This document shows, one piece after another, positions 46,511-55,346 of a DNA stretch of 64,000 bases (positions are counted from its first letter, which is position 1; each line of letters starts with the position of its first letter). A program made the position numbers and the translations under genes. The DNA comes from Microbacterium aerolatum. Its GTDB lineage: Bacteria > Actinomycetota > Actinomycetes > Actinomycetales > Microbacteriaceae. The stretch spans positions 1-64,000 of the forward strand of contig NZ_BJUW01000008.1 of NCBI RefSeq assembly GCF_007988825.1, read 5' to 3'. The notes beneath the pieces are model-generated. The model ran no database searches. It was not told the DNA's origin and saw nothing but the letters and a program-made list of their open reading frames with translations.

Positions 46511-48004
46511 TCACCCGGCGGATGCCGCGAGCAACTCCTGCGTGAACGGATGCTGCGGCGCGGTGAACACCGCGGCGACGGGGCCCTGCTCCACGATCAC
46601 GCCATCCTGCATGACCAGCACGTCGTCGGAGACGGCCGCGACGACATCCAGATCGTGCGACACGAAGATCATGGTCAGCCCACGGCCGCGCTGCAGGCGC
46701 CCGAGCAACTGCAGCACCTTCTCGCGGACGGACGGGTCGAGGGCCGATACCGGCTCGTCGAGCACCAGCACGTCGGGTTCTGCGGCGAGCGCACGGGCGA
46801 TCGCGGCGCGCTGCCGCTGACCTCCGGACAGCTGCGAGGGACGGCGCCGTGCCAGTTCGGGTGCGAGATCCACCTCTGCCATCAGCGCGGACACGCGTGC
46901 GGCACGCGCTGCTCGCGGCACCCCGCCCGCAGCGATCGCTTCCCGCAGCGATCGCCCGATCGTCCAACGGGGGTCGAAGGCGCCCAGCGGGTTCTGGTGC
47001 ACGAGCTGCACCCGGTGCTCGCCGCTCCAGCGCAGGTCGCCGCTGTCGGGCTTCTCCACACCGACGATCATGCGCGCGAGCGTGGTCTTCCCCGAGCCGG
47101 ACTCCCCCACGATGCCCAGGGTCTGGCCTTCCAGGAGCGTGAAGGACGCGTCCGCCACAGCGGGTACGCCCGCGAAGGTCTTCGACAGGTCGACGACTGT
47201 GAGCACCGCGTCTCCGAGCCCGAATCGATCGACACGAGGCTCGTGCGCGGTCGCGGCGATCAGTTCCCGCGTGTACGCCTCCGCCGGAGCATCCAGCACG
47301 TCGGCCACCGCGCCCTGCTCGATGACGCGCCCCGCGCGCATGACGAGCACCCGATCGGCCACCCTGCGCACCGCCGCGAAGTCGTGGCTGATGAAGACGA
47401 CGGCGGTGCCGGCATCCGCGATCTCTCGCAGCAGCCCCAGCACGTGTGCCTGCACCGTGGCATCCAGCGCCGTCGTCGGCTCGTCCGCGACGAGCACGGC
47501 GGGCTCCCCGGCGAGCGCAGACGCGATCAGCGCTCGCTGCCGCAGCCCTCCGGACAGCTCATGCGGATACTGGGCTGCGCGTACGGCGGGTGACGGCATC
47601 GCGACGGACTCGAGCAGCTCTGTCGCCCTCACTCGCCGTTCCGCCCTGGTCAGACGCGTGTGGATGGCGAGCGGCTCCGCGACCTCCGCACCGATCCGCC
47701 GCAGCGGGTCCAGAGACACCAGGGCGTCCTGCGACACGAGACCGATGCGGTTTCCGCGCACGCCTCGCCACTGCCCCTCGGTGAAACGCCGAACGTCCAC
47801 GCCGTCGACGGAGAGCACGGAGGCCGAGACGCTCGCCGCGTCGGGCGCGAGTCCGAGCAGCGCGGCGGCCGTCAGCGACTTGCCCGCCCCCGACTCCCCG
47901 ACGATCGCGATGCACTCCCCCGGTGCGACGTCGAAGGAGACGCCATCGACCAGGCTCCGTCCCCCGATCGCGACAGTGAGGTCGTGCACGCTCAGGGCCG
48001 TCAT
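46511..48004 (-). CDS. ABC transporter ATPase with two nucleotide-binding domains (Dpp/Opp type)
   Basis: The energy-providing subunit of the peptide-type importer. The 497 residues are two fused NBDs: first Walker A GESGAGKS near residue 40 with signature ELSGGLRQR and Walker B VLVADEPTTALD; second Walker A GESGSGKT near residue 300 with QLSGGQRQR and VLVLDEPVSALD. It thus replaces separate DppD and DppF. ATG 48004 overlaps the upstream permease stop (ATGA); a longer frame lies inside the permease gene and is rejected. Confidence 0.94.
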   Translation of the reverse strand: MTALSVHDLTVAIGGRSLVDGVSFDVAPGECIAIVGESGAGKSLTAAALLGLAPDAASVSASVLSVDGVDVRRFTEGQWRGVRGNRIGLVSQDALVSLDPLRRIGAEVAEPLAIHTRLTRAERRVRATELLESVAMPSPAVRAAQYPHELSGGLRQRALIASALAGEPAVLVADEPTTALDATVQAHVLGLLREIADAGTAVVFISHDFAAVRRVADRVLVMRAGRVIEQGAVADVLDAPAEAYTRELIAATAHEPRVDRFGLGDAVLTVVDLSKTFAGVPAVADASFTLLEGQTLGIVGESGSGKTTLARMIVGVEKPDSGDLRWSGEHRVQLVHQNPLGAFDPRWTIGRSLREAIAAGGVPRAARAARVSALMAEVDLAPELARRRPSQLSGGQRQRAAIARALAAEPDVLVLDEPVSALDPSVREKVLQLLGRLQRGRGLTMIFVSHDLDVVAAVSDDVLVMQDGVIVEQGPVAAVFTAPQHPFTQELLAASAG

Positions 48005-48813
48005 GCGGTCCGCCCTTCCGCGCGCGCCCGCAACGTGCGGCCCACAATGGTCGCCGAGATCACCGTGAGCGTGATCGCGATGCCCGGGAACACCGCGATC
48101 CACCAGGCGGTGCCGAGCACGTTGCGCCCGCCGGAGAGCATGAGACCCCATTCCGGCACCGGCTCGGTGGGGCCGAGCCCGAGGAAGCTCAAGCCGGCGA
48201 TCGCGAGGATGCTGGACCCGATGCCGATCGTCGCGAGGACGCTGAGCGATCCCAGCACGCCGGGCACGACATGGCGGGTGAACGCCTGCACCCGCGGAAC
48301 TCCGAGGATCCTGGCGGCCTCGACGTGCTCGGCGAGCGCGAACGTGCGCGTCTGCACGCGGGCGAGGCGCACGTACACCGGCACGGCGGCGATCGTCACC
48401 GCGATGGCCACGTTGGTCGCGCCGGGGCCCAGGATCGCGACGACCACGAGAGCCACGAGGAACTCCGGGAAGGCCATCAGCACATCGTTGATGCGCATCA
48501 GGGCGGCATCCACCGGTCGTGGCGCGATTCCGGAGAGCGCGCCGATGACGAGGCCCACCACCAGCGCGAGGGCTGTCGCGAGCAGTCCGATGCCGACCGA
48601 GCCGCCTGCGCCGTGCACGACGCGGGCGAACACGTCGCGACCGCTCTGATCGGTGCCGAACCAGTGGGCGGCGCTGGGCGCCTCGAGCGCCGCGCGCACA
48701 TCGGTGCGCAATGGGTCTGCGTGCGCGATGAGCCCGGGGAACAGCGCCATCGCCGCGACCACGGCGAGGAACGCCAGCGCGGCGCCGAGCACCACCCGTC
48801 GCGAGACGCTCAT
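48001..48813 (-). CDS. ABC transporter permease, DppC type
   Basis: The second membrane subunit of the importer. 270 residues with about six hydrophobic segments, the DppC-type N-terminal HWFGTDQSGRDVFARVVHGA and the EAA-like loop EAARILGVPRVQAFTRHVVPG that contacts the ATPase. It overlaps the DppB-type permease and the ATPase by 4 nt each. Confidence 0.94.
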   Translation of the reverse strand: MSVSRRVVLGAALAFLAVVAAMALFPGLIAHADPLRTDVRAALEAPSAAHWFGTDQSGRDVFARVVHGAGGSVGIGLLATALALVVGLVIGALSGIAPRPVDAALMRINDVLMAFPEFLVALVVVAILGPGATNVAIAVTIAAVPVYVRLARVQTRTFALAEHVEAARILGVPRVQAFTRHVVPGVLGSLSVLATIGIGSSILAIAGLSFLGLGPTEPVPEWGLMLSGGRNVLGTAWWIAVFPGIAITLTVISATIVGRTLRARAEGRTA

Positions 48814-49796
48814 CGCGGCACCTCATCGAGAACGCGAGAACCGAGGGAGTCGCCGCCGGACGCGCCGCGAGACTTGCGTCGCTGCCGTGGGTCGAGCACG
48901 GGATGCAGCAGTTCGACCACCACGTTCACCACCACGAAGATCAGCGCGCTGAACAGGATGATGCCGGTGATCACGGGCAGGTCTCGGTCGGTGATCGCCG
49001 CGAGCGTCACGCGGCCGAGTCCCGGTCGGGCGAACACGGTTTCGACCAGTACCGCTCCGCCGAGCAGCGACCCGACGAGGTAAGCGGTCAGGGTGAGTGC
49101 GCCGGCGGCGCCGTGACGCAGCGTGTGGCGCGCGGTCAGCCGCACCTGTCCCGCTCCGCGCGCACGCACGGTGGTCGCGAAGGGCTGTCGTTCCGCGGCC
49201 TCGATGCCGTCGCGCAGCACCTGCCCGAGCAGCGCTGCGACGGGAAGCGCGAGCGTCACCGCGGGCAGCACGATCGTCGCCGGGTTGCGGGTGCCGGAGA
49301 CCGGGAACCACCCGAGCCCGAACGCGAAGACGCTGAGCAGGATGATCCCGATCCAGAACACCGGCGACGACAGCACGATGAGTTCGGCACCGGCGACGAC
49401 GCCCCGCCAGAAGCGCCCGCGCACGAGCAGCGCGACGGCGAGCGCGAGCACAACGGCGATGACGAGCGCGAGCGCCGTCAGCTGCAGCGTCGCCCCCAGC
49501 TGCCGTCCGATGACCTCGGTGACCGGCATCCGCAGCTGGTACGACTCGCCGAGGTTCCCCTGCACGAGCTGTCCGAGGTACGACAGGTACTGCTCGAGGG
49601 GCGGCCGGTCGAGCCCGAGCTCGGCGCGGATGCCATCCTTGACCGCTTCGCTCACCTGTGCCTGCGGCCCGAGCATGACCGACACCGGGTCGCCGGGGAT
49701 CACCCGGAAAGCGAGGAACGCCAGCGTCGCCGCGCCCCACAGGACGATCACGACGGATGCCGCGAGCCCCGCGATCCGGATGAGAAGCGGTTTCAC
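48810..49796 (-). CDS. ABC transporter permease, DppB type
   Basis: The first membrane subunit of the importer. 328 residues with about six hydrophobic segments, FRVIPGDPVSVMLGPQA near the N-terminus and the EAA-like loop TTVRARGAGQVRLTARHTL. It starts 7 nt after the binding-protein gene. Confidence 0.94.
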   Translation of the reverse strand: MKPLLIRIAGLAASVVIVLWGAATLAFLAFRVIPGDPVSVMLGPQAQVSEAVKDGIRAELGLDRPPLEQYLSYLGQLVQGNLGESYQLRMPVTEVIGRQLGATLQLTALALVIAVVLALAVALLVRGRFWRGVVAGAELIVLSSPVFWIGIILLSVFAFGLGWFPVSGTRNPATIVLPAVTLALPVAALLGQVLRDGIEAAERQPFATTVRARGAGQVRLTARHTLRHGAAGALTLTAYLVGSLLGGAVLVETVFARPGLGRVTLAAITDRDLPVITGIILFSALIFVVVNVVVELLHPVLDPRQRRKSRGASGGDSLGSRVLDEVPR

Positions 49797-49803
49797 GACC
49801 GGA

Positions 49804-51420
49804 TCAGCCGACCGTGACCTCGTAGAACAACGGACGACCGTACAGGTCGTACTCGAGACCCGAGACGGTGTCGTTCGATGCGGTGATCAACGACGGGCTG
49901 TAGAGCGGCACGATCGCAGTGTATTCCGCGTTCCACTGCTGCAGCTGCTGGTAGATCTCGGCGCGCGCGTCCGTGTCGCTGGTCACGATGCCCTCTTCGA
50001 GCAGGGCGTCGATCTCGGGGTCCGATACCTGGGAGGCGTTCTGGAACCCTTCGGTGTGCAGGTGGCTGCGCAGCAGGTCGGCGTCGACGCCGGAGAAGCC
50101 CCAGTCGGTGAGGTCGAACGTCTTCGGCTCGTACTGCGCGTTGTATGCGCCGGGTTCGAGCACCTCGCGCTCCACCTCGAAGCCGATCTCGGCGAGATCG
50201 GACTGGATGGCGTTGCCGAGCGCGGCCTTGTCGTCGGGCACGGGCGTCCAGGCGATCCAGCGCGCCGAGAGGCGCTCGCCATCCTTCATGCGGATGCCGT
50301 CGCTGTCGCGCTCGGTCCAGCCGGCCTCGTCGAGCAGCGTGTTCGCGGCGTCCTGATCGAACGGCCACGAGCCTTCCAGCGATGCGTCATATCCGGGAGT
50401 GGTCGACCCGAGGATGCTCCATGCCCGAGGGAACTGGCCGAAGTAGATCTCCTCGACGGCCGCGTCGATGTCGATGCCGCGGGCGAACGCCTGCCGCACC
50501 TTCTCGTCGGCGAACACACCGTAGGCCTCGTTCAGGTACAGCGAGTACGGCAGCCCGGGATACTCCACGGAGTCGACCGTCAGGGTGTCCGGCAGGTCGA
50601 CGGCCAGGTTCGGCGGGATGTTGCTGGCGAGGTCGGCCTCGCCGCTCTCCACGACGCCGGTGCGCACCGAGGCCTCGGGAAGCAGCTCCACGCGCAGCGT
50701 CGCGAACTTCGCCGCCTCGCCGCCGTCAGGCCCCCACGCGTAGTCGGGGTTGCGGGTGTAGACGAGTTCCTGATCCGGGGTGTATTCGGTGAGCTCGAAC
50801 GGACCGGTGCCGACATTGACGTCCGGTCCGCCGGCTGCCAGTTGATCGGCCGAGCTCTCCAGCACCTTCGGCGAATAGAACCCCAGGTTCGCGGTGCTCG
50901 CGGCCTGCAGGAACGGCGAATAGGGCTGGCTGAACTTCACCTCGACCGTGTAGTCGCCGAGCACCGTGGTGCCCTCGTAGAAGTCGGCACCGAGCATGCT
51001 GGCCGCCTGCTTCGACGCGGTCTCGGGGTCGACGATGCGGTCGAAGTTCGCCTTCACGGCCGCGGCGTCGAAGGGCTCGCCGTCGTGGAACGTGACGTCG
51101 TCGCGCAGCTCGAACGTGTAGGTGGTGCTGTCCTCGGAGACCGTCCAGTCCTCCGCCAGCCACGGCGAGAACGACCCGTCGGCCTCCTGGAAGACGAGCG
51201 AGTCGAGCACGACGCGCTGCACCATGCCGGACACATCGAGCTGACTGGTCTGCGGATCCATGTGACCGGCGGCGAGGTTCGCGCCCTCGATCGCCCAGAC
51301 GACCTCGCCTCCGTCGGCGGAGTCGCCGCCTGACGAGCCGGCGCATGCGCTCAAAAGCAGGGCGGATGCCGCGAAGAAGGCGGTGACGGGCAGAATGCGA
51401 CGCACGAGCGGAGTGGGCAT
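49804..51420 (-). CDS. ABC transporter substrate-binding lipoprotein (SBP family 5)
   Basis: The extracellular receptor of a peptide/nickel-type importer. The 538 residues begin with a lipoprotein signal ending at Cys26 (LLLSAC). Family 5 features include VVLDSLVFQEADGSFSPWLA, YTFELRDDVTFHDGEPFDA, and QAFARGIDIDAAVEEIYFG. GAGG stands about 6 nt before the ATG. It is the first gene of the operon and divergent from valS. The ligand (peptide, sugar or metal chelate) is not identifiable. Confidence 0.94.
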   Translation of the reverse strand: MPTPLVRRILPVTAFFAASALLLSACAGSSGGDSADGGEVVWAIEGANLAAGHMDPQTSQLDVSGMVQRVVLDSLVFQEADGSFSPWLAEDWTVSEDSTTYTFELRDDVTFHDGEPFDAAAVKANFDRIVDPETASKQAASMLGADFYEGTTVLGDYTVEVKFSQPYSPFLQAASTANLGFYSPKVLESSADQLAAGGPDVNVGTGPFELTEYTPDQELVYTRNPDYAWGPDGGEAAKFATLRVELLPEASVRTGVVESGEADLASNIPPNLAVDLPDTLTVDSVEYPGLPYSLYLNEAYGVFADEKVRQAFARGIDIDAAVEEIYFGQFPRAWSILGSTTPGYDASLEGSWPFDQDAANTLLDEAGWTERDSDGIRMKDGERLSARWIAWTPVPDDKAALGNAIQSDLAEIGFEVEREVLEPGAYNAQYEPKTFDLTDWGFSGVDADLLRSHLHTEGFQNASQVSDPEIDALLEEGIVTSDTDARAEIYQQLQQWNAEYTAIVPLYSPSLITASNDTVSGLEYDLYGRPLFYEVTVG

Positions 51421-51590
51421 GCGAATCCTCGGGAAGATGAAAGGGGGTCGATTCAGTCTACCGGCGGTTTTTGGACGGGGTCGATTTACGGTCGACGCGG
51501 TGCTGAGCGCGGATCGCTAGACTGTTGAGCACATCCCACACACTCAGGCACGTACACACCGTGCCGCATACATCGCTCAAGGAGACCTTC

Positions 51591-54182
51591 ATGGCTGCGT
51601 CCACAACGAACCAGATTCCCGACAAGCCGGCTCTCGAAGGTCTCGAAGCGAAGTGGGACGGCGCCTGGGCTGAACAGGGCACTTATCTGTTCGACCGCCT
51701 GCGCGCAGCAGAGCTCGGTCGTGCGGGCGTGTACTCGATCGACACGCCTCCGCCCACGGCATCCGGCTCGCTGCACATCGGCCACGTCTTCTCGTACACG
51801 CACACAGATGTGAAGGCGCGCTACGAGCGCATGCGCGGCAAGAGCGTCTTCTACCCGATCGGCTGGGACGACAACGGCCTGCCCACCGAGCGCCGCGTGC
51901 AGAACTTCTACGGCGTGCGCGTCGACCCGACTCTCCCCTACGACACGGATTTCACGCCTCCGTTCGAGGGGAACGCGAAGAGCCTGAAGGCCGCTGACCA
52001 GCAGCCGATCAGCCGTCGCAACTTCATCGAGCTGTGCGAGCGCCTCACGGTCGAGGATGAGAAGCAGTTCGAGGACGTCTTCCGCCAGCTCGGCCTCAGC
52101 GTGGACTGGACGCAGACCTACCGCACGATCTCGGACGAGACGATCCGGCAGAGCCAGCTCGGGTTCATCCGCAACCGCGAGCGGGGAGAGGCGTACCAGG
52201 CGCTCGCGCCGACCCTGTGGGACGTCGACTTCCGCTCCGCGATCGCTCAGGCCGAGCTCGAGGACCGCGACCAGCAGGCTGCTTACCACCGCATCGCGTT
52301 CCACAAGACCGACGGCTCCGGCGACATCCACATCGAGACCACGCGCCCCGAGCTGCTCGCGGCCTGCGTGGCCCTCGTCGCTCACCCGGACGACGAGCGC
52401 TACCAGCCGTACTTCGGCCAGACGGTGCGCACGCCGCTGTTCGATGTCGAGGTGCCGGTTCTGGCGCATCACCTGGCGCAGCAGGACAAGGGTTCAGGCA
52501 TCGCCATGGTCTGCACGTTCGGCGACGTGACCGACATGATCTGGTGGCGCGAGCTTGATCTGCCGATCCGCACGATCCTCGGCCTCGACGGTCGCGTGAT
52601 CGCCGATGCCCCCGAGGCGATCGAATCGGATGCCGGAACTGCCGCCTATGCGGAGCTGGCCGGCAAGACCGTCTTCAGCGCCAAGAAGCGCGTCGTGGAG
52701 CTGCTCGAGGAGACCGGTGAGCTGCTCGAGGTGTCCAAGCCCTTCAACCACGCCGTGAAGTTCTTCGAGAAGGGCGACCGCCCCCTCGAGATCGTCTCGA
52801 CCCGCCAGTGGTACATCCGCAACGGCGCGCGTGACGAGCAGCTGCGCGAGCAGCTCCTCTCGCACGGTCGCGAGCTGCAGTGGCACCCCGACTTCATGCG
52901 CGTGCGTTACGAGAACTGGGTCGGCGGCCTCACCGGCGACTGGCTGGTGTCGCGCCAGCGCTTCTTCGGCGTGCCGATCCCGGTCTGGTACGGCCTGGAC
53001 GAGAACGGCGACCGCGACTTCGACCGTGTGATCATGGCGACGCCCGAGCAGCTGCCGATCGATCCGACGGTCGACGTGCCCGCCGGGTACACCGAGGCGC
53101 AGCGCGGCGTGGCCGGCGGCTTCGAGGCCGAGGTCGACATCCTCGACACCTGGGCCACCTCCTCGCTCACCCCGCAGCTGGCCGGTGGCTGGCAGCGCGA
53201 TGAGGAGCTGTGGAACCTCGTGGCCCCGTTCGATGTGCGCCCGCAGGGTCAGGACATCATCCGCACCTGGCTGTTCTCGACCATGCTTCGCTCGACCCTC
53301 GAAGACGGCCGCTCGCCGTGGAAGCACGCCTCGGTCTCCGGCTTCATCGTCGACCCCGACCGCAAGAAGATGTCGAAGTCCAAGGGCAACGTCGTCACCC
53401 CGGCCGACATCCTCGAGAAGCACGGTTCGGATGCCGTCCGGTACTGGGCGGCTTCCAGCCGCCTGGGCGTGGATGCCGCGTTCGACCCGCAGAACCCGAC
53501 GCAGATGAAGATCGGCCGCCGCCTGGCGATCAAGATCCTCAACGCCGCGAAGTTCGTGCTGTCCTTCCCGGTGCCGTCCGGTGCCGAGGTGACTCACGCG
53601 CTGGATGCCTCGATGCTCGCAGCGCTCGACGAGGTCGTCGCTGAGGCGACCAAGGCATTCGACGCGTTCGACCACGCCCGCGCACTGGAGGTCACCGAGT
53701 CGTTCTTCTGGACGTTCTGCGACGACTACCTCGAGCTCGTCAAGGAGCGCGCCTACGACCAGACCGACGTCGGGCAGTCCTCGGCCGCGCTCGCGCTGCG
53801 CATCGCCCTGTCGACGCTGCTGCGCCTGCTCGCCCCGGTCGTCTCTTTCGCGACCGAGGAGGCCTGGAGCTGGTTCGAAGAGGGTTCTGTCCACACGGCC
53901 GCGTGGCCTTCCGCTGGAGACCTTGCGGGCGGCGACCCGTCGGTGCTCTCCGCAGCCAGCGCCGCTCTGATCGGCATCCGCCGCGCGAAGACCGAGGCGA
54001 AGGCTTCGCAGAAGACGCCGGTGTCGCGGGCCGTGATCGCCGCTCCCGCTGACTCGATCGAGGCGCTTCGCGCCGCTGCCGGTGATCTCAGCGCCGTCGG
54101 CCGCATCGCCGAGCTCGAGATCGCGGAGGGCGACGAGCTCGCCGTCACCGAGATCGAGCTGGCTCCCATCGAGGAGAACTGA
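51591..54182 (+). CDS. valS: Valyl-tRNA synthetase
   Basis: Attaches valine to tRNA-Val. 863 residues; class I motif HIGH at residues 62-65 (PPTASGSLHIGH) and KMSKS near residue 592; editing-domain TTRPELLAACVALVAH. The N-terminal part and TERRVQNFYGVRVDP resemble the archaeal-type ValRS found in some actinobacteria. ATG 51591 is chosen for AAGGAG 7 nt upstream; an in-frame TTG at 51525 is rejected. TAGACT (51518-51523) is the likely -10 box, giving a leader of about 60 nt. No T-box sequence is present. Confidence 0.96.
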   Translation: MAASTTNQIPDKPALEGLEAKWDGAWAEQGTYLFDRLRAAELGRAGVYSIDTPPPTASGSLHIGHVFSYTHTDVKARYERMRGKSVFYPIGWDDNGLPTERRVQNFYGVRVDPTLPYDTDFTPPFEGNAKSLKAADQQPISRRNFIELCERLTVEDEKQFEDVFRQLGLSVDWTQTYRTISDETIRQSQLGFIRNRERGEAYQALAPTLWDVDFRSAIAQAELEDRDQQAAYHRIAFHKTDGSGDIHIETTRPELLAACVALVAHPDDERYQPYFGQTVRTPLFDVEVPVLAHHLAQQDKGSGIAMVCTFGDVTDMIWWRELDLPIRTILGLDGRVIADAPEAIESDAGTAAYAELAGKTVFSAKKRVVELLEETGELLEVSKPFNHAVKFFEKGDRPLEIVSTRQWYIRNGARDEQLREQLLSHGRELQWHPDFMRVRYENWVGGLTGDWLVSRQRFFGVPIPVWYGLDENGDRDFDRVIMATPEQLPIDPTVDVPAGYTEAQRGVAGGFEAEVDILDTWATSSLTPQLAGGWQRDEELWNLVAPFDVRPQGQDIIRTWLFSTMLRSTLEDGRSPWKHASVSGFIVDPDRKKMSKSKGNVVTPADILEKHGSDAVRYWAASSRLGVDAAFDPQNPTQMKIGRRLAIKILNAAKFVLSFPVPSGAEVTHALDASMLAALDEVVAEATKAFDAFDHARALEVTESFFWTFCDDYLELVKERAYDQTDVGQSSAALALRIALSTLLRLLAPVVSFATEEAWSWFEEGSVHTAAWPSAGDLAGGDPSVLSAASAALIGIRRAKTEAKASQKTPVSRAVIAAPADSIEALRAAAGDLSAVGRIAELEIAEGDELAVTEIELAPIEEN

Positions 54183-54415
54183 TGCAGCTCGGCACACGCT
54201 GGGCGGCGGGATCGGATGCTCCGGCATCCGTCCCGGCCGCCCTGCTGCCGGCGATCGGAGAGGTCGAGGCTCGACTCGCCTCGGCCGCTGAGCCTGTCGA
54301 AGCGCACTGGACCCTCACATGGCTCGAGGGCCGGCCGATCGCTGAGTTGGATGCCGGATGGGAAGTCCTGCTCACGGCATCCGGCGAGGTCATCGCCCGC
54401 CCCTTCGAGGACTGA
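54182..54415 (+). CDS. Small hypothetical protein coupled to valS
   Basis: A 77-residue soluble protein of unknown function that starts within the valS stop codon (TGATG). It contains HWTLTWLEGRPIAELDAGWEVLLTASG, suggestive of a small beta-rich fold. A family B repeat word at 54287-54305 encodes AEPVEA in its middle. It ends 1 nt from the stop of a convergent gene. Confidence 0.7.
   Translation: MQLGTRWAAGSDAPASVPAALLPAIGEVEARLASAAEPVEAHWTLTWLEGRPIAELDAGWEVLLTASGEVIARPFED
54287..54305. repeat. Family B repeat word in the gene after valS
   Basis: CTGAGCCTGTCGAAGCGC, one arm of the family B palindrome, translated in frame. Confidence 0.6.
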
Positions 54416-54416
54416 G

Positions 54417-54650
54417 CTACCGCCCAGTCAGCCCCATCTGCGACAGCATGTGGTCCGCCGCATGCGGGTCCGCCTTTCGCGTCTGCTCTGCCTGGATCGC
54501 GGCGAGCATCGCCTCATGCCGATCCTGCCGGCGCTCGGCGCGCGCCGTCGCCCACCGGGCGACCGCTTCGGCGACTCGGATGGACGACCGCTCGAGCGCG
54601 GTCGCACCGCGCGGTACCGCGTAGGTGCGGGTGATGGCCAGTGCACTCAT
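54417..54650 (-). CDS. Small hypothetical protein in the ArsR-type operon
   Basis: A 77-residue, basic, helical protein (RVAEAVARWATARAERRQDR, then HEAMLAAIQAEQTRKADPHA). No family recognised. The ATG overlaps the regulator stop (ATGA), so it is made with the regulator. Orthologues next to such regulators in actinobacteria look like short DUF-type proteins. Confidence 0.7.
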   Translation of the reverse strand: MSALAITRTYAVPRGATALERSSIRVAEAVARWATARAERRQDRHEAMLAAIQAEQTRKADPHAADHMLSQMGLTGR

Positions 54651-55267
54651 GATGCGGTCTCCTTCTTGCTCGTCATGCTCTTCAGCGGGAAGACGTCGGC
54701 ACGCACACTGACACGCCGCACTCCTTCCCCCTTCTGCCCGCGGTAGGCGTCCGCGGCTTCGTCGATGACGGCCTCGATCCTGCGGATGAGGTCGGTGGTC
54801 TGCTCAGCGGTCATACTGATGCCGCTGGTCATCGACGTGCTGGCGTCGACCCACTCGCCAGGCTCTCTGTCAATACGGCCACTGAAGAACTCCATGAGCT
54901 CTTCGTGGCGGCGACGGTGGACCTCGGCGACGGCGACCTGCAGGGCCGCCTCGCCGGCGGGCGATCCCTGCACGGCTTTCGAGTCGTAGACGATGCCGCC
55001 GGGCGGACGCTCCCACCAGCGTTCCCGTCCGCTGCGCTCCCCCTCGACCTCGCGGATGAGTTCATGACGGGCGAGCGCTCGCAGGTGATAGCTGGTGGCC
55101 CCTGATGACTCACCCAGGATTTCGGCGAGGGTACTCGCCGTCTGCGGGCCCTCCTGCGCGAGAATGTCGAAGATCCGCACGCGCAGAGGGTGCGACAGCG
55201 CGCGGAGCGCTCCGGCATCCAGAACTCGGCGATCGCCGCCGATCGGGCGCTTCTCGTTCTCGGTCAT
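54647..55267 (-). CDS. ArsR-type winged-helix transcriptional regulator
   Basis: A 206-residue regulator. Residues ~15-90 form a winged helix (ALRALSHPLRVRIFDILAQE, QTASTLAEILGESSGATSYH, LRALARHELIREVEG); the rest is a helical effector or dimerisation part with EVHRRRHEELMEFFSGRID. No metal-binding Cys motif is present, so the signal is probably organic. ATG 55267 is supported by TATCTT (55279-55274) exactly 6 nt upstream. A symmetric set of four GCAAAG sites covers its promoter, which suggests strong autoregulation and control of the divergent peptidase gene. Confidence 0.87.
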   Translation of the reverse strand: MTENEKRPIGGDRRVLDAGALRALSHPLRVRIFDILAQEGPQTASTLAEILGESSGATSYHLRALARHELIREVEGERSGRERWWERPPGGIVYDSKAVQGSPAGEAALQVAVAEVHRRRHEELMEFFSGRIDREPGEWVDASTSMTSGISMTAEQTTDLIRRIEAVIDEAADAYRGQKGEGVRRVSVRADVFPLKSMTSKKETAS

Positions 55268-55270
55268 AGT

Positions 55271-55314
55271 GCAAAGATATCGTTGCAAAGACTTCTTTGC
55301 AAGTGTTTCTTTGC
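55271..55314. promoter_or_regulatory. Symmetric four-site operator between the ArsR-type gene and the M3 peptidase gene
   Basis: GCAAAG at 55271-55276 and 55285-55290 mirrors CTTTGC at 55295-55300 and 55309-55314. The inner pair extends to TTGCAAAG-N4-CTTTGCAA (55283-55302). Both pairs share one centre (55292.5). The left site overlaps the regulator gene's -10 box (55274-55279); the right site lies about 20 bp before the peptidase -10 box (55335-55340). Confidence 0.8.
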
Positions 55315-55346
55315 GTGAATCTCGGACCGCGTCGTAGGCTCGTGTG

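Noticed and set aside
48005..48826. N-terminal extension of the dual ATPase gene
   Set aside because: It lies entirely in another frame of the permease gene; the ATGA overlap gives a standard start.
51421..51590. T-box leader for valS
   Set aside because: No GGTGGTACCGCG-type sequence is present and the predicted leader is only about 60 nt.
51525..51590. Upstream TTG extension of valS (23 residues)
   Set aside because: ATG 51591 has AAGGAG at good spacing, and the TTG lies right after the predicted -10 box.
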